64,000 bases of DNA from JAEUQQ01 sp963697285 (GTDB lineage: Bacteria; Acidobacteriota; Vicinamibacteria; Vicinamibacterales; JAFNAJ01). Positions 24,729 through 32,185 of the stretch are shown piece by piece. The notes beneath the pieces were generated by a model that saw only the letters and a program-made list of their open reading frames with translations, was not told the origin of the DNA and made no database searches. Numbering within the stretch: position 1 is the stretch's first letter; each line of letters opens with the position of its first letter. The stretch lies in contig CAVONI010000002.1 of assembly GCA_963697285.1 (NCBI GenBank), forward strand, positions 620,001-684,000, written 5' to 3'. The position numbers were made by a program, and so were the translations under genes.

Positions 24729-26257
24729 CCGGCCCCGGCGCCTCGCTCGTCTCGCGTCGCACCCTGTTGCAGGCGCTGACCGCCCCGTCGGCCCTGGCCC
24801 TGGCGGCCGCATGCCGGCGTGGCAGCGCCCCGCACGCCGCCACGACACCCGTCACGCTCGTCACCGGCATCGCCCAGCCGCGGCCGGGTGCCGGCCTCCC
24901 GGCCGTCGCCAATCTCCTCAGCAACGCCAGCCTGGTGGTTCTTGCGTCCAACGGGCGTCCCCTGCCCGCGCTCGCCTCACACTGGACGGTTTCCGACGAC
25001 GGGCGCACCTGGCGCTTCACGCTGCGCGACCGGCTCGTCTTTCACGACGGCAGCCCACTCGACGCCGATGCGGTGCGCGCGGGCCTCCAACCCGACCTCG
25101 GCACGCCCGGCCCGTTCGGAGTGGCACCCGGCCTGCGCGACGTCGTCAACGTGACGGCCGAGTCCCGCAGGGTCCTGCGGCTCGACCTGCGCACCCGCTC
25201 GTCGTTCCTGCTCGAAGCGCTGGCCCTCATGCCCATCAGCCGCGGCCCCGACGGCGAAGTCGGTGCGGGGCCCTTCATCGAGGACTCGCGAGAGCCGGGC
25301 CGCATCGTCATGCGCGCGTTCGACGGCTACTACCTGGGCCGGCCCGCCATCGCGCGGGTGGACCTTCGCTCGTTCTCGACGCCGCGCGTGGCCTGGAGCG
25401 CCATGCTCCGCGGCGAAATCGACTTCCTGTACGAAGTGGCGCCTGAGGCGGTGGAGTTCATCGAGGCCACGTCCGACGTCCAGCCCGTCACGTCGCTGCG
25501 ACCTTACGTGTACCTGGTGGGATTCAACCTTGCGCATCCCGTGCTCGCGCAGACGGTGGTCAGGCAGGCGCTGAACCTCGCGGTGAACCGCAATGCGCTG
25601 ATCGCCGGCATGTTCGGGGGACGCGGCCAGGCTGCGGCCAGCCACGTGTGGCCTCGGCACTGGGCGTTCGACGACGGATCGCAGCCGGCCGAAGACGATC
25701 CCGCACGGGCGCGCACGATGATCGAAGCAGCCATCCCGAAGCGGCACGGCTCGCCGTCGAGCGCGCTCGTGCAGTTCTCGTGCCTCGTGCCGTCCGGCTA
25801 CCCGATGTTCGAGCGACTGGCGATCTTCGTGCAGCGGGCACTGCTCGACATCGGCGTCGACATGCAACTGGTCCCGATCCCGCAGAACGACCTGCAGCGC
25901 CGGCTCGCGTCGGGTGACTTCGAGGCCTACCTGCTCGAGATGGTGGCCGGGTTCGGCGTCAACTGGCCGTACTGGTTCTGGCACGCCGGCCAGGACGTGG
26001 GGGCGCGCTACGTGTCGTCCGGGTACCGCGCGCTGGACGAACCGCTCGATGCGGTCAGGATGGCGCGCCCTGGCGACGAGGAGCGGACCGCTGTCCGCGC
26101 GCTCGACCTGGCCATGCGCGCCGACCCGCCGGCGCTGTTCCTGTGCTGGACCGAAACGGCGCGCGCAGTGCGCCGGACGTTCACCCTGCCGAAGGATCCC
26201 GACCGGGACGCCGTCGGCACGATTGCCCAGTGGCGCCCTGCGCGTCTCTCGACGTGA
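24725..26257 (+). CDS. Tat-lipoprotein, oligopeptide ABC substrate-binding protein (SBP family 5), orphan
   Basis: 510 residues. The N-terminus reads SRRTLLQALTAPSALALAAAC: a twin-arginine motif followed by a lipobox, so it is exported folded and lipid-anchored. The body is the DppA/OppA fold (TWRFTLRDRLVFHDGSPLDADAVRAGL, then VRQALNLAVNRNALIAGMFGG). Members bind short peptides or similar ligands. No ABC permease or ATPase gene is nearby, and the histidine kinase start overlaps its stop (GTGA), so a sensing role is more likely than import. The start is a GTG at 24725. A peptide ligand fits the precursor gene just upstream, but this is inferred. Confidence 0.88.
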   Translation: MTGPGASLVSRRTLLQALTAPSALALAAACRRGSAPHAATTPVTLVTGIAQPRPGAGLPAVANLLSNASLVVLASNGRPLPALASHWTVSDDGRTWRFTLRDRLVFHDGSPLDADAVRAGLQPDLGTPGPFGVAPGLRDVVNVTAESRRVLRLDLRTRSSFLLEALALMPISRGPDGEVGAGPFIEDSREPGRIVMRAFDGYYLGRPAIARVDLRSFSTPRVAWSAMLRGEIDFLYEVAPEAVEFIEATSDVQPVTSLRPYVYLVGFNLAHPVLAQTVVRQALNLAVNRNALIAGMFGGRGQAAASHVWPRHWAFDDGSQPAEDDPARARTMIEAAIPKRHGSPSSALVQFSCLVPSGYPMFERLAIFVQRALLDIGVDMQLVPIPQNDLQRRLASGDFEAYLLEMVAGFGVNWPYWFWHAGQDVGARYVSSGYRALDEPLDAVRMARPGDEERTAVRALDLAMRADPPALFLCWTETARAVRRTFTLPKDPDRDAVGTIAQWRPARLST

Positions 26258-28056
26258 AGCAGCGCCTTGCCTACCGCTTCGCGATCCTCGGCACGGTGGC
26301 TGCCATCGTGCCGCTGGTGCTGTACGGCTTCATCTCGATGCGAACACTGCGCCTCGGCACGCACCGGTCTGTGGTCGACGGGACCGAGAACGTGGCGCGG
26401 CGCACGGCCGAGCAGCTCGATCAGTGGTTCGCGCGCACGTCCGACACGCTCCTCGCCGTGGCCACCGAGTTGCAGGGCACCCGGCTCGAACGCTGGCAGC
26501 AGGAGCGCGTGTTACGCAACTACGTGCTCGCGTTCCCCGAGGTCCGCTCGCTGACGTTGTTCTCGGGCGGAGGCACGCCGCTGGTGTCGAGCCGCCTCTC
26601 GCTCGAGGGCCTGACGGTTCCGCCCATCGACCACGTGGATCGCCGCGGCATCGCCCTCTCGCCGATCGACATCGACGATGCCCTCCTGCCGCGCGCGACG
26701 ATGACGCTGCGGTCGGGACGTGGCACCGATGAATCCGTGCAACTGGTCGCCGAGCTTCACCTCGAGCAGATGTGGCGGGTCGTCGATCGGCTGCGGATCG
26801 GCGAGCGGGGCTACGCGATGCTCGCGGATGCCGACGGTCGGTTGATCGCCCACGGTGACCCCGATCAGAAGGGGCGTGTGGCGCGCGGCGAGGACGTGCG
26901 CACGCATCCGGTGGCCGCGCGTGCGCTGACGGCGCCGCTGGCTGGCCCCATCAGCGCCGAGTACGCCGACGAGCATGGGCAGCAGTGGCTGGCCGTCGCA
27001 GCCACCCTCCCCACGCTCGGCTGGGTGCTCGTGGTCGAGCAACCCTCGTCTGAGGCGTTCGGCCTGGCCGACCGGCTGCAAGGCCAGTTGGCGATCGCGA
27101 TCGTCCTGGCGCTCGTCGCCATGATTGTCACCGGGCTCTACTGGGGACGGTCGTTCATCGCGCCCATCCTGACGCTCATTCGCGGCACCGAAGCGCTGGC
27201 CGAGGGCAAGCTCGAGACACGCGTGAACCTCGAGCGGCGCGACGAGTTCCAACGGCTGGGCGAGGCGTTCAACCAGATGGCCGAACGGCTCGGCGAACTC
27301 CAGGAGCAGACGCGACGCCAGGAACGGCACGCCATGTTCGGCCGGATCGCGGCCGGGCTCGTGCACGATCTGGCGCACCCGATCCAGAACATCGGCAACA
27401 GCTGCCGCCTGATCATGAAGATGCCCGACGACACGGAGTACCGCGAGACGTTCAGGCGGACCGTCGACCGCGAGTTCAGCATCGTGCGTCGCGTGCTCGA
27501 CGACCTGAAGCACCTCGGGCGACCGGTGCCCCTCGAGCGCTTCCCCTTCGACGTGACGCGCGCGGTGCGCGACGTGGTCGAGGCCATGCAGCCGCTGGCC
27601 GACGCTGCCGGCGTAACCCTCACCCTCGACGCCCCGGACGGGGACGCATGCATCGTCGACGGAGACGTGTTCGCGCTGGGACGTGTCTGGCGCAACACCA
27701 TCCTCAATGCCCTGCAGGCGACGGCGCCCGGCGGCAGCGTTGTCGTCGAGGTCACCGGCGGCAATGACCACGACGCTGAGCGCGTGCACGTTCGCGTGCG
27801 TGATACGGGCTGCGGGATTCCGCCCGATCGTCTGCCGCGGATCTTCGACGACTTCGTGACGACCAAGCGGCGCGGGCTCGGCCTGGGGCTCGCGATCTGC
27901 AAGAAGATCGTCGAGCAACTCGACGGGACCATCACGGTCTCGAGCCTGGTGGGAACCGGGACGACGTTCGACGTGTCGCTCGCGCGGAGCGCGGGACGGC
28001 CGCTCGCGACGGCGCTCGAGCAGGCGAGCGTGGCGCCGGATCAACGCGCGCGGTGA
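26254..28056 (+). CDS. Cache-domain sensor histidine kinase
   Basis: 600 residues. Membrane span 1 (about 9-29), an outer double-Cache-like domain of about 245 residues with the membrane-proximal RIGERGYAMLADADGRLIAHGDP motif, span 2 (about 279-297), HAMP (about 298-350), a phospho-acceptor helix with H371 in LVHDLAHPIQNI, and the ATPase domain (N box NTILNALQA, G1 DTGCGIP, G2 GLGLGLAI). No receiver domain is attached. The GTG at 26254 overlaps the SBP stop, so the two are coupled, and the SBP probably docks on the Cache domain. The most likely target is the sigma-54 regulator at 21281-22657. Confidence 0.92.
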   Translation: MKQRLAYRFAILGTVAAIVPLVLYGFISMRTLRLGTHRSVVDGTENVARRTAEQLDQWFARTSDTLLAVATELQGTRLERWQQERVLRNYVLAFPEVRSLTLFSGGGTPLVSSRLSLEGLTVPPIDHVDRRGIALSPIDIDDALLPRATMTLRSGRGTDESVQLVAELHLEQMWRVVDRLRIGERGYAMLADADGRLIAHGDPDQKGRVARGEDVRTHPVAARALTAPLAGPISAEYADEHGQQWLAVAATLPTLGWVLVVEQPSSEAFGLADRLQGQLAIAIVLALVAMIVTGLYWGRSFIAPILTLIRGTEALAEGKLETRVNLERRDEFQRLGEAFNQMAERLGELQEQTRRQERHAMFGRIAAGLVHDLAHPIQNIGNSCRLIMKMPDDTEYRETFRRTVDREFSIVRRVLDDLKHLGRPVPLERFPFDVTRAVRDVVEAMQPLADAAGVTLTLDAPDGDACIVDGDVFALGRVWRNTILNALQATAPGGSVVVEVTGGNDHDAERVHVRVRDTGCGIPPDRLPRIFDDFVTTKRRGLGLGLAICKKIVEQLDGTITVSSLVGTGTTFDVSLARSAGRPLATALEQASVAPDQRAR

Positions 28057-28100
28057 CGCGCGTTCGCGGAGCGACGCGCAGCGACTCCGGGTTAAACGCC

Positions 28101-28137
28101 GCGCGGCCGGCACTGCGTGAGCAGCAACCGGCCGCGC
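28101..28137. terminator. Bidirectional hairpin between the kinase and HU genes
   Basis: GCGCGGCCGG (28101-28110) and CCGGCCGCGC (28128-28137) pair perfectly over ten bases around a 17-base loop. It lies between convergent genes, where a shared terminator is expected. There is no T-tract on either strand. Confidence 0.45.
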
Positions 28138-28166
28138 CTGCGAGTGGTGTGATTGGCCGATTGCCG

Positions 28167-28466
28167 CTACTTGCGCGGCAGGACGGCGTCCTTCATCTGC
28201 TTGACGACGCGCGCCTTCACGACGGTCTTGGCCGGGATCTTGATGGGATCCCCCGTTGCGGGGTTGCGGCCCATGCGGGCCTTGCGCTTCTGCACGACGA
28301 GCTTCACGATGCCAGGCATCGTGAACTCACCCGTCTTCTTCAGTTCCTTCTCGGCGAGCGTGTTCAGTTCTTCGAACACCTCACGCGCAGTCGCCAGCTT
28401 CCAGTCGAACTTTTCCGCGAAGTGGCGGAAGAGACCGACCTTGCCCAGCTTGCGGGCCTCAACCAT
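28167..28466 (-). CDS. HU family DNA-binding protein
   Basis: 99 residues of the HU/IHF fold. The DNA-contacting arm is recognisable as KARMGRNPATGDPIKIPAKTVVKARVVKQMKDAV, including the family signature GRNPATG. The first half (FAEKFDWKLATAREVFEELNTLAEKELKKTGE) is the dimer helix pair. It would bend and compact DNA as a dimer. It is a single gene, convergent with the histidine kinase and divergent from queF. Confidence 0.93.
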   Translation of the reverse strand: MVEARKLGKVGLFRHFAEKFDWKLATAREVFEELNTLAEKELKKTGEFTMPGIVKLVVQKRKARMGRNPATGDPIKIPAKTVVKARVVKQMKDAVLPRK

Positions 28467-28647
28467 CGCGTCCCCCTGGTGTTAGTCGCGCGTGTCGTTC
28501 GGGGCCGGCAGCAGGTCGCACGCGCGAAGCGAACCACTGCGGAAATCGTCGAAAACGTCGCAGCATGCTAGCGCGCACCCCGGACGCTGTCAATGACTCC
28601 ACTGCGATCGGAGGCCGATTTTCCTGTGTGAATGTTACACTCGGACC

Positions 28648-29001
28648 ATGAGCACGCCTGCGATCGAGACCTTTCCCAATCCACGCCCCGGGCGCGACTT
28701 CGAGGTTGAAACGAGCTTCCCTGAGTTCACCTCGGTCTGCCCCAAGACGGGCCTGCCCGACTTCGGCGAGATCATCGTCACCTACGTGCCCAGGGATTCC
28801 TGTATCGAGTTGAAATCGTTGAAGTACTACTTCATCGACTTCAGGAACAAGGGCATCTTCTTCGAGGCCGCGATCAACCAGATCCTCGACGACCTCGTGG
28901 CGGCCTGCCGGCCGAAACGCATGCGCGTCGTCGGCGATTTCTCGGTCCGCGGCGGCTTGAAGACCATCGTCACTGCCGAGTATTCAGACGACCTGGCGTG
29001 A
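28648..29001 (+). CDS. queF: NADPH-dependent 7-cyano-7-deazaguanine reductase (preQ1 synthase)
   Basis: 117 residues, the short single-domain QueF. It reduces preQ0 to preQ1 in queuosine synthesis. Active-site cysteine in TSVCPKTGLPDFGEI, family signature ELKSLKYYFIDFRN, and a closing VRGG. A TACACT hexamer with an upstream TG (28633-28641) ends six bases before the ATG, so the mRNA may be leaderless. I saw no preQ1 riboswitch. The stop overlaps the next start as GTGA. No other queuosine gene is in the window. Confidence 0.95.
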   Translation: MSTPAIETFPNPRPGRDFEVETSFPEFTSVCPKTGLPDFGEIIVTYVPRDSCIELKSLKYYFIDFRNKGIFFEAAINQILDDLVAACRPKRMRVVGDFSVRGGLKTIVTAEYSDDLA

Positions 29002-29273
29002 GCGACGACCCCGTCCACCACGTGCCGATCGAGCCGTCGATCGACCTCCACGCCTTTGCGCCGCGCGACATCCCGTCGGTGGTCGATGAATACCTCCACG
29101 CGGCCGCCGACGCCCGACACCCGGTCGTCAGGCTCGTCCACGGCCGCGGCATCGGCGTGCAGCGCGCGGCCGTGCATCGGGTCCTGGCCACGCATCCACG
29201 CGTGGCCGAGTTCTACGACGCTCCCGACGCACACCTCGGCGCGACCATCGCACGACTGATCCTGCATCCCTGA
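28998..29273 (+). CDS. Smr domain protein (MutS2 C-terminal-like)
   Basis: 91 residues, essentially one Smr domain. Motifs are SIDLHAF (the DLH of Smr), VRLVHGRGIGVQRAAVHRVL (the HGxG loop) and the final DAHLGATIARL. Stand-alone Smr proteins cut or bind nucleic acid, and several act on mRNA at stalled ribosomes. The GTG at 28998 overlaps the queF stop by four bases, so the two are translated together. The link to tRNA modification is positional only. Confidence 0.88.
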   Translation: MSDDPVHHVPIEPSIDLHAFAPRDIPSVVDEYLHAAADARHPVVRLVHGRGIGVQRAAVHRVLATHPRVAEFYDAPDAHLGATIARLILHP

Positions 29274-29349
29274 CATCATTGGCATCCGCTGGCATGACCT
29301 GGAGGTCACGCCCGTGACTGTGACGCTCACCCGTATCATTCCCCCATCC

Positions 29350-32031
29350 ATGGCTGCTTTCCTGCACGATCGTCCCAGCCGCACCGGCGTGCGCGTTCGC
29401 CGCGCACTCCTCGTGGCGATGCTCGCCGTTGCGCCCGCCTCGGCCCAGGTCGCTGCCCCGGTCATTGCCCCGGTCGCGCCCGCGACGCAGGCCACCACGG
29501 TCGCGACGCCGGCGGTGTCGTCGCCCTACGTCGTGTTCGGCTTCCAGATGGGCGACGATGGCCAGCTCGCCTCGTGGGAGGAGATCCAGCGCTACTTCAC
29601 CGAGGTGGCCGCCCGTTCAGACCGGGTGGAGCTGATCACGTACGGACGATCGACCGAGGGCCGCGCGATGCTCGCGGCGGTGGTGTCGGCGCCAGAGAAC
29701 ATCGCGCGCCTCGAGGCCATCCGCACGACGAACCTCAGGCTCGCCGACCCTCGCACGCTGACGAGCGACGAAGCCGCGCGCCTCGCTGCCGACCAGAAGG
29801 CCATTGTCGTGCTCGGGCACAGCATCCACGCCACCGAAATCGGGGCGACGCAGATGTCCAACGAGCTGCTCTACAAGCTCGCGACGACGAATGACCCGCG
29901 CTGGCTCACGATCCTCCGCGAGACGGTGATCCTCATCATCCCCTCGTTGAACCCCGACGGCCACGCCATGGTCACCGACTGGTTTGCCAGGATGAAGGAC
30001 ACCCCCTACGCCGGCGCGCCGATGCCGTGGCTCTACCAGAAGTACGCCGGCCACGACATCAACCGCGACGCGTTCATGCTGCAACTCGCCGAGAGCCGCG
30101 CCTTCGCCGATCTCTTCTACCGGACGTGGCATCCGCACGTGTTCCTCACGCTTCACCAGATGGGACCACGCGGGCCCCGGTTCTTCGTGCCACCGAACTA
30201 CGACCCGATCGATCCGAACTCCGATCCGCTCATCTGGCGCACCGCGGGACTGCTCGGGCACGCCATGGCCATGTCACTCGAGCGCGAGAACAAGGCCGGC
30301 GTCGTCTCGAACGCGATGTACGACTACTACTGGCCCGGCTACGAGGATTCGGCCCCGATTGGCCACAACACCGTCTGCCTGCTCACCGAGGTCGCGAGCG
30401 TGCGGATCGCCAACCCGGTCAACATCGCGGCAGCCGACCTGCAGGGGACCCCGCGCGGGTTGCCCGAGTACCGCCAGCAGATCAACTTCCCCAACCCGTG
30501 GAAGGGCGGCCCCTGGCGCCTGCGCGACATCGTCGAGTACGAACTCACCGCCGTGGATGGCCTGCTCGACGGCGTCGCACGGTACCGGAAGGAGATCGTC
30601 GAGAACTTCGTCACGATGGGGCGGCGGGCCGTCGAGGCCGGACGAACCGGCGGGCCGTTCGCGTTCATCGTGCCGCAGGACCAGTTCGATCCGCAGGCGG
30701 CACAGACGCTCGAGCAACTCCTGATCGATGGCGCCATCGAGATCCATCGCTCGCTCGAACCGTTCCGCGCCGGCGATCGCGACTATCCCGCCGGCACCGA
30801 CATCGTGTTCATGGCGCAGCCCTTCCGCGCCTATGCCAAGACCCTGCTCGAGACGCAGCGCTATCCCGTACGACGGCTCGCACCGAACGCGCCGGCCGAG
30901 CGGCCCTACGACGTCGCGGGCTGGACGCTGCCGCTGCAGATGAACGTCGATGTCGAGGCGGTGGCCGACCCGTTCGAACCGCCGATGATGACCAGGCTCG
31001 ACCGCGCCACGCTGGCGTCGGCGCAGGTCTGGGGCGAACGCAAGCCGTCGTATTACCTCGTCGAGGGCAAGGGGAACGCACTCGCGAAGGCCGTCAACCG
31101 GCTTCGCGCCGCTGGACTGGCGCCCTCGTGGACGCTCGAGCCGATCGACGCGCAGGGTCACCGCTACGATGCCGGCACGCTGGTCGTACAGCACTCGACC
31201 TCGTCGCGGTCACTCGTCGAGGCCTTCGCGCGCGACCTCGGACTGCGCAGCATCGGCCTCAAGGGACGACCGCCCGGCAACGTGGCGCCCGTCGGCGGCG
31301 CGCGCATCGGCCTGCACCGACCGTGGGTCGAGAACATCGACGAGGGGTGGACGCGGCTGCTGCTCGAGCGCTACGAGTTTCCGTTCACCAATGTCACCGA
31401 CCAGCAGATTCGCGCAGGCAACCTGCGCGCGCGATTCGACGTGCTCGTGATCCCCGATGGCGCGCCGGAGCGATTCGTCGACGGCCACACCGCCGGCTCG
31501 GTGCCCGACGAGTATGCCGGGGGAATCGGGCTTTCGGGGATCGAGGCGCTCAGGACCTTCGTTGACGAGGGCGGGACGCTCGTCTGCCTCGACACGTCGT
31601 GCGGCCTCGTGCTGCAGCACTTCGACGTCCCGGTCATCGATCGCGCCCGCGCCGCCGAGAACTCGCGCCTGTTCTGCCCCGGGTCGCTCGTGCGCCTGAC
31701 GCTCGACCCCACGCATCCGCTCGCGTTCGGGATGCCGAAGGAGACGGCGGCGCTGTTTGCCTTCGGTGCCGCGTACGAGGTGCGCACGCGCGAGGCGGGC
31801 GGCGACGTCATCGCCTCACCGGTGACGGTCACGTTCGCCGGAAAGTACGGCACCGGCGACCCACTGCTCAGCGGATGGCTGGAAGGCGGCGACGTCATCG
31901 CCGGCCACGGCGCGCTGGCCGACCTTGGGTACGGGAAAGGCCGCCTGGTGATGGTGGGCTTCCGTCCCCAGCACCGCGCGCAGTCCTACGCCACGTTCCG
32001 CGTGCTGTTCAACGCCCTGCTGCGGCGATAA
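29350..32031 (+). CDS. Secreted M14 family zinc carboxypeptidase
   Basis: 893 residues. A signal peptide (RVRRALLVAMLAVAPASAQV) precedes the M14 catalytic domain. Zinc ligands are the His and Glu of HSIHATEIGATQ and a later histidine in FLTLHQMGPRG; LIIPSLNPDGH and INRDAF are further family landmarks. The C-terminal 450 residues resemble the class-I glutamine amidotransferase-like ends seen on large bacterial M14 proteins. It should trim peptides in the periplasm or outside the cell. The ATG at 29350 is preferred to a GTG at 29314 because a TATCAT hexamer sits at 29334-29339. A 43-bp repeat starts directly after the stop. Confidence 0.88.
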   Translation: MAAFLHDRPSRTGVRVRRALLVAMLAVAPASAQVAAPVIAPVAPATQATTVATPAVSSPYVVFGFQMGDDGQLASWEEIQRYFTEVAARSDRVELITYGRSTEGRAMLAAVVSAPENIARLEAIRTTNLRLADPRTLTSDEAARLAADQKAIVVLGHSIHATEIGATQMSNELLYKLATTNDPRWLTILRETVILIIPSLNPDGHAMVTDWFARMKDTPYAGAPMPWLYQKYAGHDINRDAFMLQLAESRAFADLFYRTWHPHVFLTLHQMGPRGPRFFVPPNYDPIDPNSDPLIWRTAGLLGHAMAMSLERENKAGVVSNAMYDYYWPGYEDSAPIGHNTVCLLTEVASVRIANPVNIAAADLQGTPRGLPEYRQQINFPNPWKGGPWRLRDIVEYELTAVDGLLDGVARYRKEIVENFVTMGRRAVEAGRTGGPFAFIVPQDQFDPQAAQTLEQLLIDGAIEIHRSLEPFRAGDRDYPAGTDIVFMAQPFRAYAKTLLETQRYPVRRLAPNAPAERPYDVAGWTLPLQMNVDVEAVADPFEPPMMTRLDRATLASAQVWGERKPSYYLVEGKGNALAKAVNRLRAAGLAPSWTLEPIDAQGHRYDAGTLVVQHSTSSRSLVEAFARDLGLRSIGLKGRPPGNVAPVGGARIGLHRPWVENIDEGWTRLLLERYEFPFTNVTDQQIRAGNLRARFDVLVIPDGAPERFVDGHTAGSVPDEYAGGIGLSGIEALRTFVDEGGTLVCLDTSCGLVLQHFDVPVIDRARAAENSRLFCPGSLVRLTLDPTHPLAFGMPKETAALFAFGAAYEVRTREAGGDVIASPVTVTFAGKYGTGDPLLSGWLEGGDVIAGHGALADLGYGKGRLVMVGFRPQHRAQSYATFRVLFNALLRR

Positions 32032-32074
32032 GGGGTCACATCTTTCATTGCAGCATTTTTCAAGCTCTGACCCC
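32032..32074 (+). repeat. 43-bp REP-like repeat, copy after the M14 peptidase
   Basis: Begins GGGGTCACATCTTTCATTGC and ends TTTTTCAAGCTCTGACCCC, combining the arm of copy 1 with that of copy 3. It begins on the base after the peptidase TAA. Probable transcript end or mRNA stabiliser. Confidence 0.85.
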
Positions 32075-32185
32075 TTGTGGGCGCTGCGCGAGGCACCGGA
32101 TTTGCTCCCAGACCTTCGACCGCCCCCCTAGCGCCCGCGATTCGCGGGAACTGCGTACCCGGGCGGCAGAAGGGATGGCAGTCAC

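Noticed and set aside
28570..28647. preQ1 riboswitch in front of queF
   Set aside because: The space holds an extended -10 element right next to the start and no preQ1 aptamer-like sequence.
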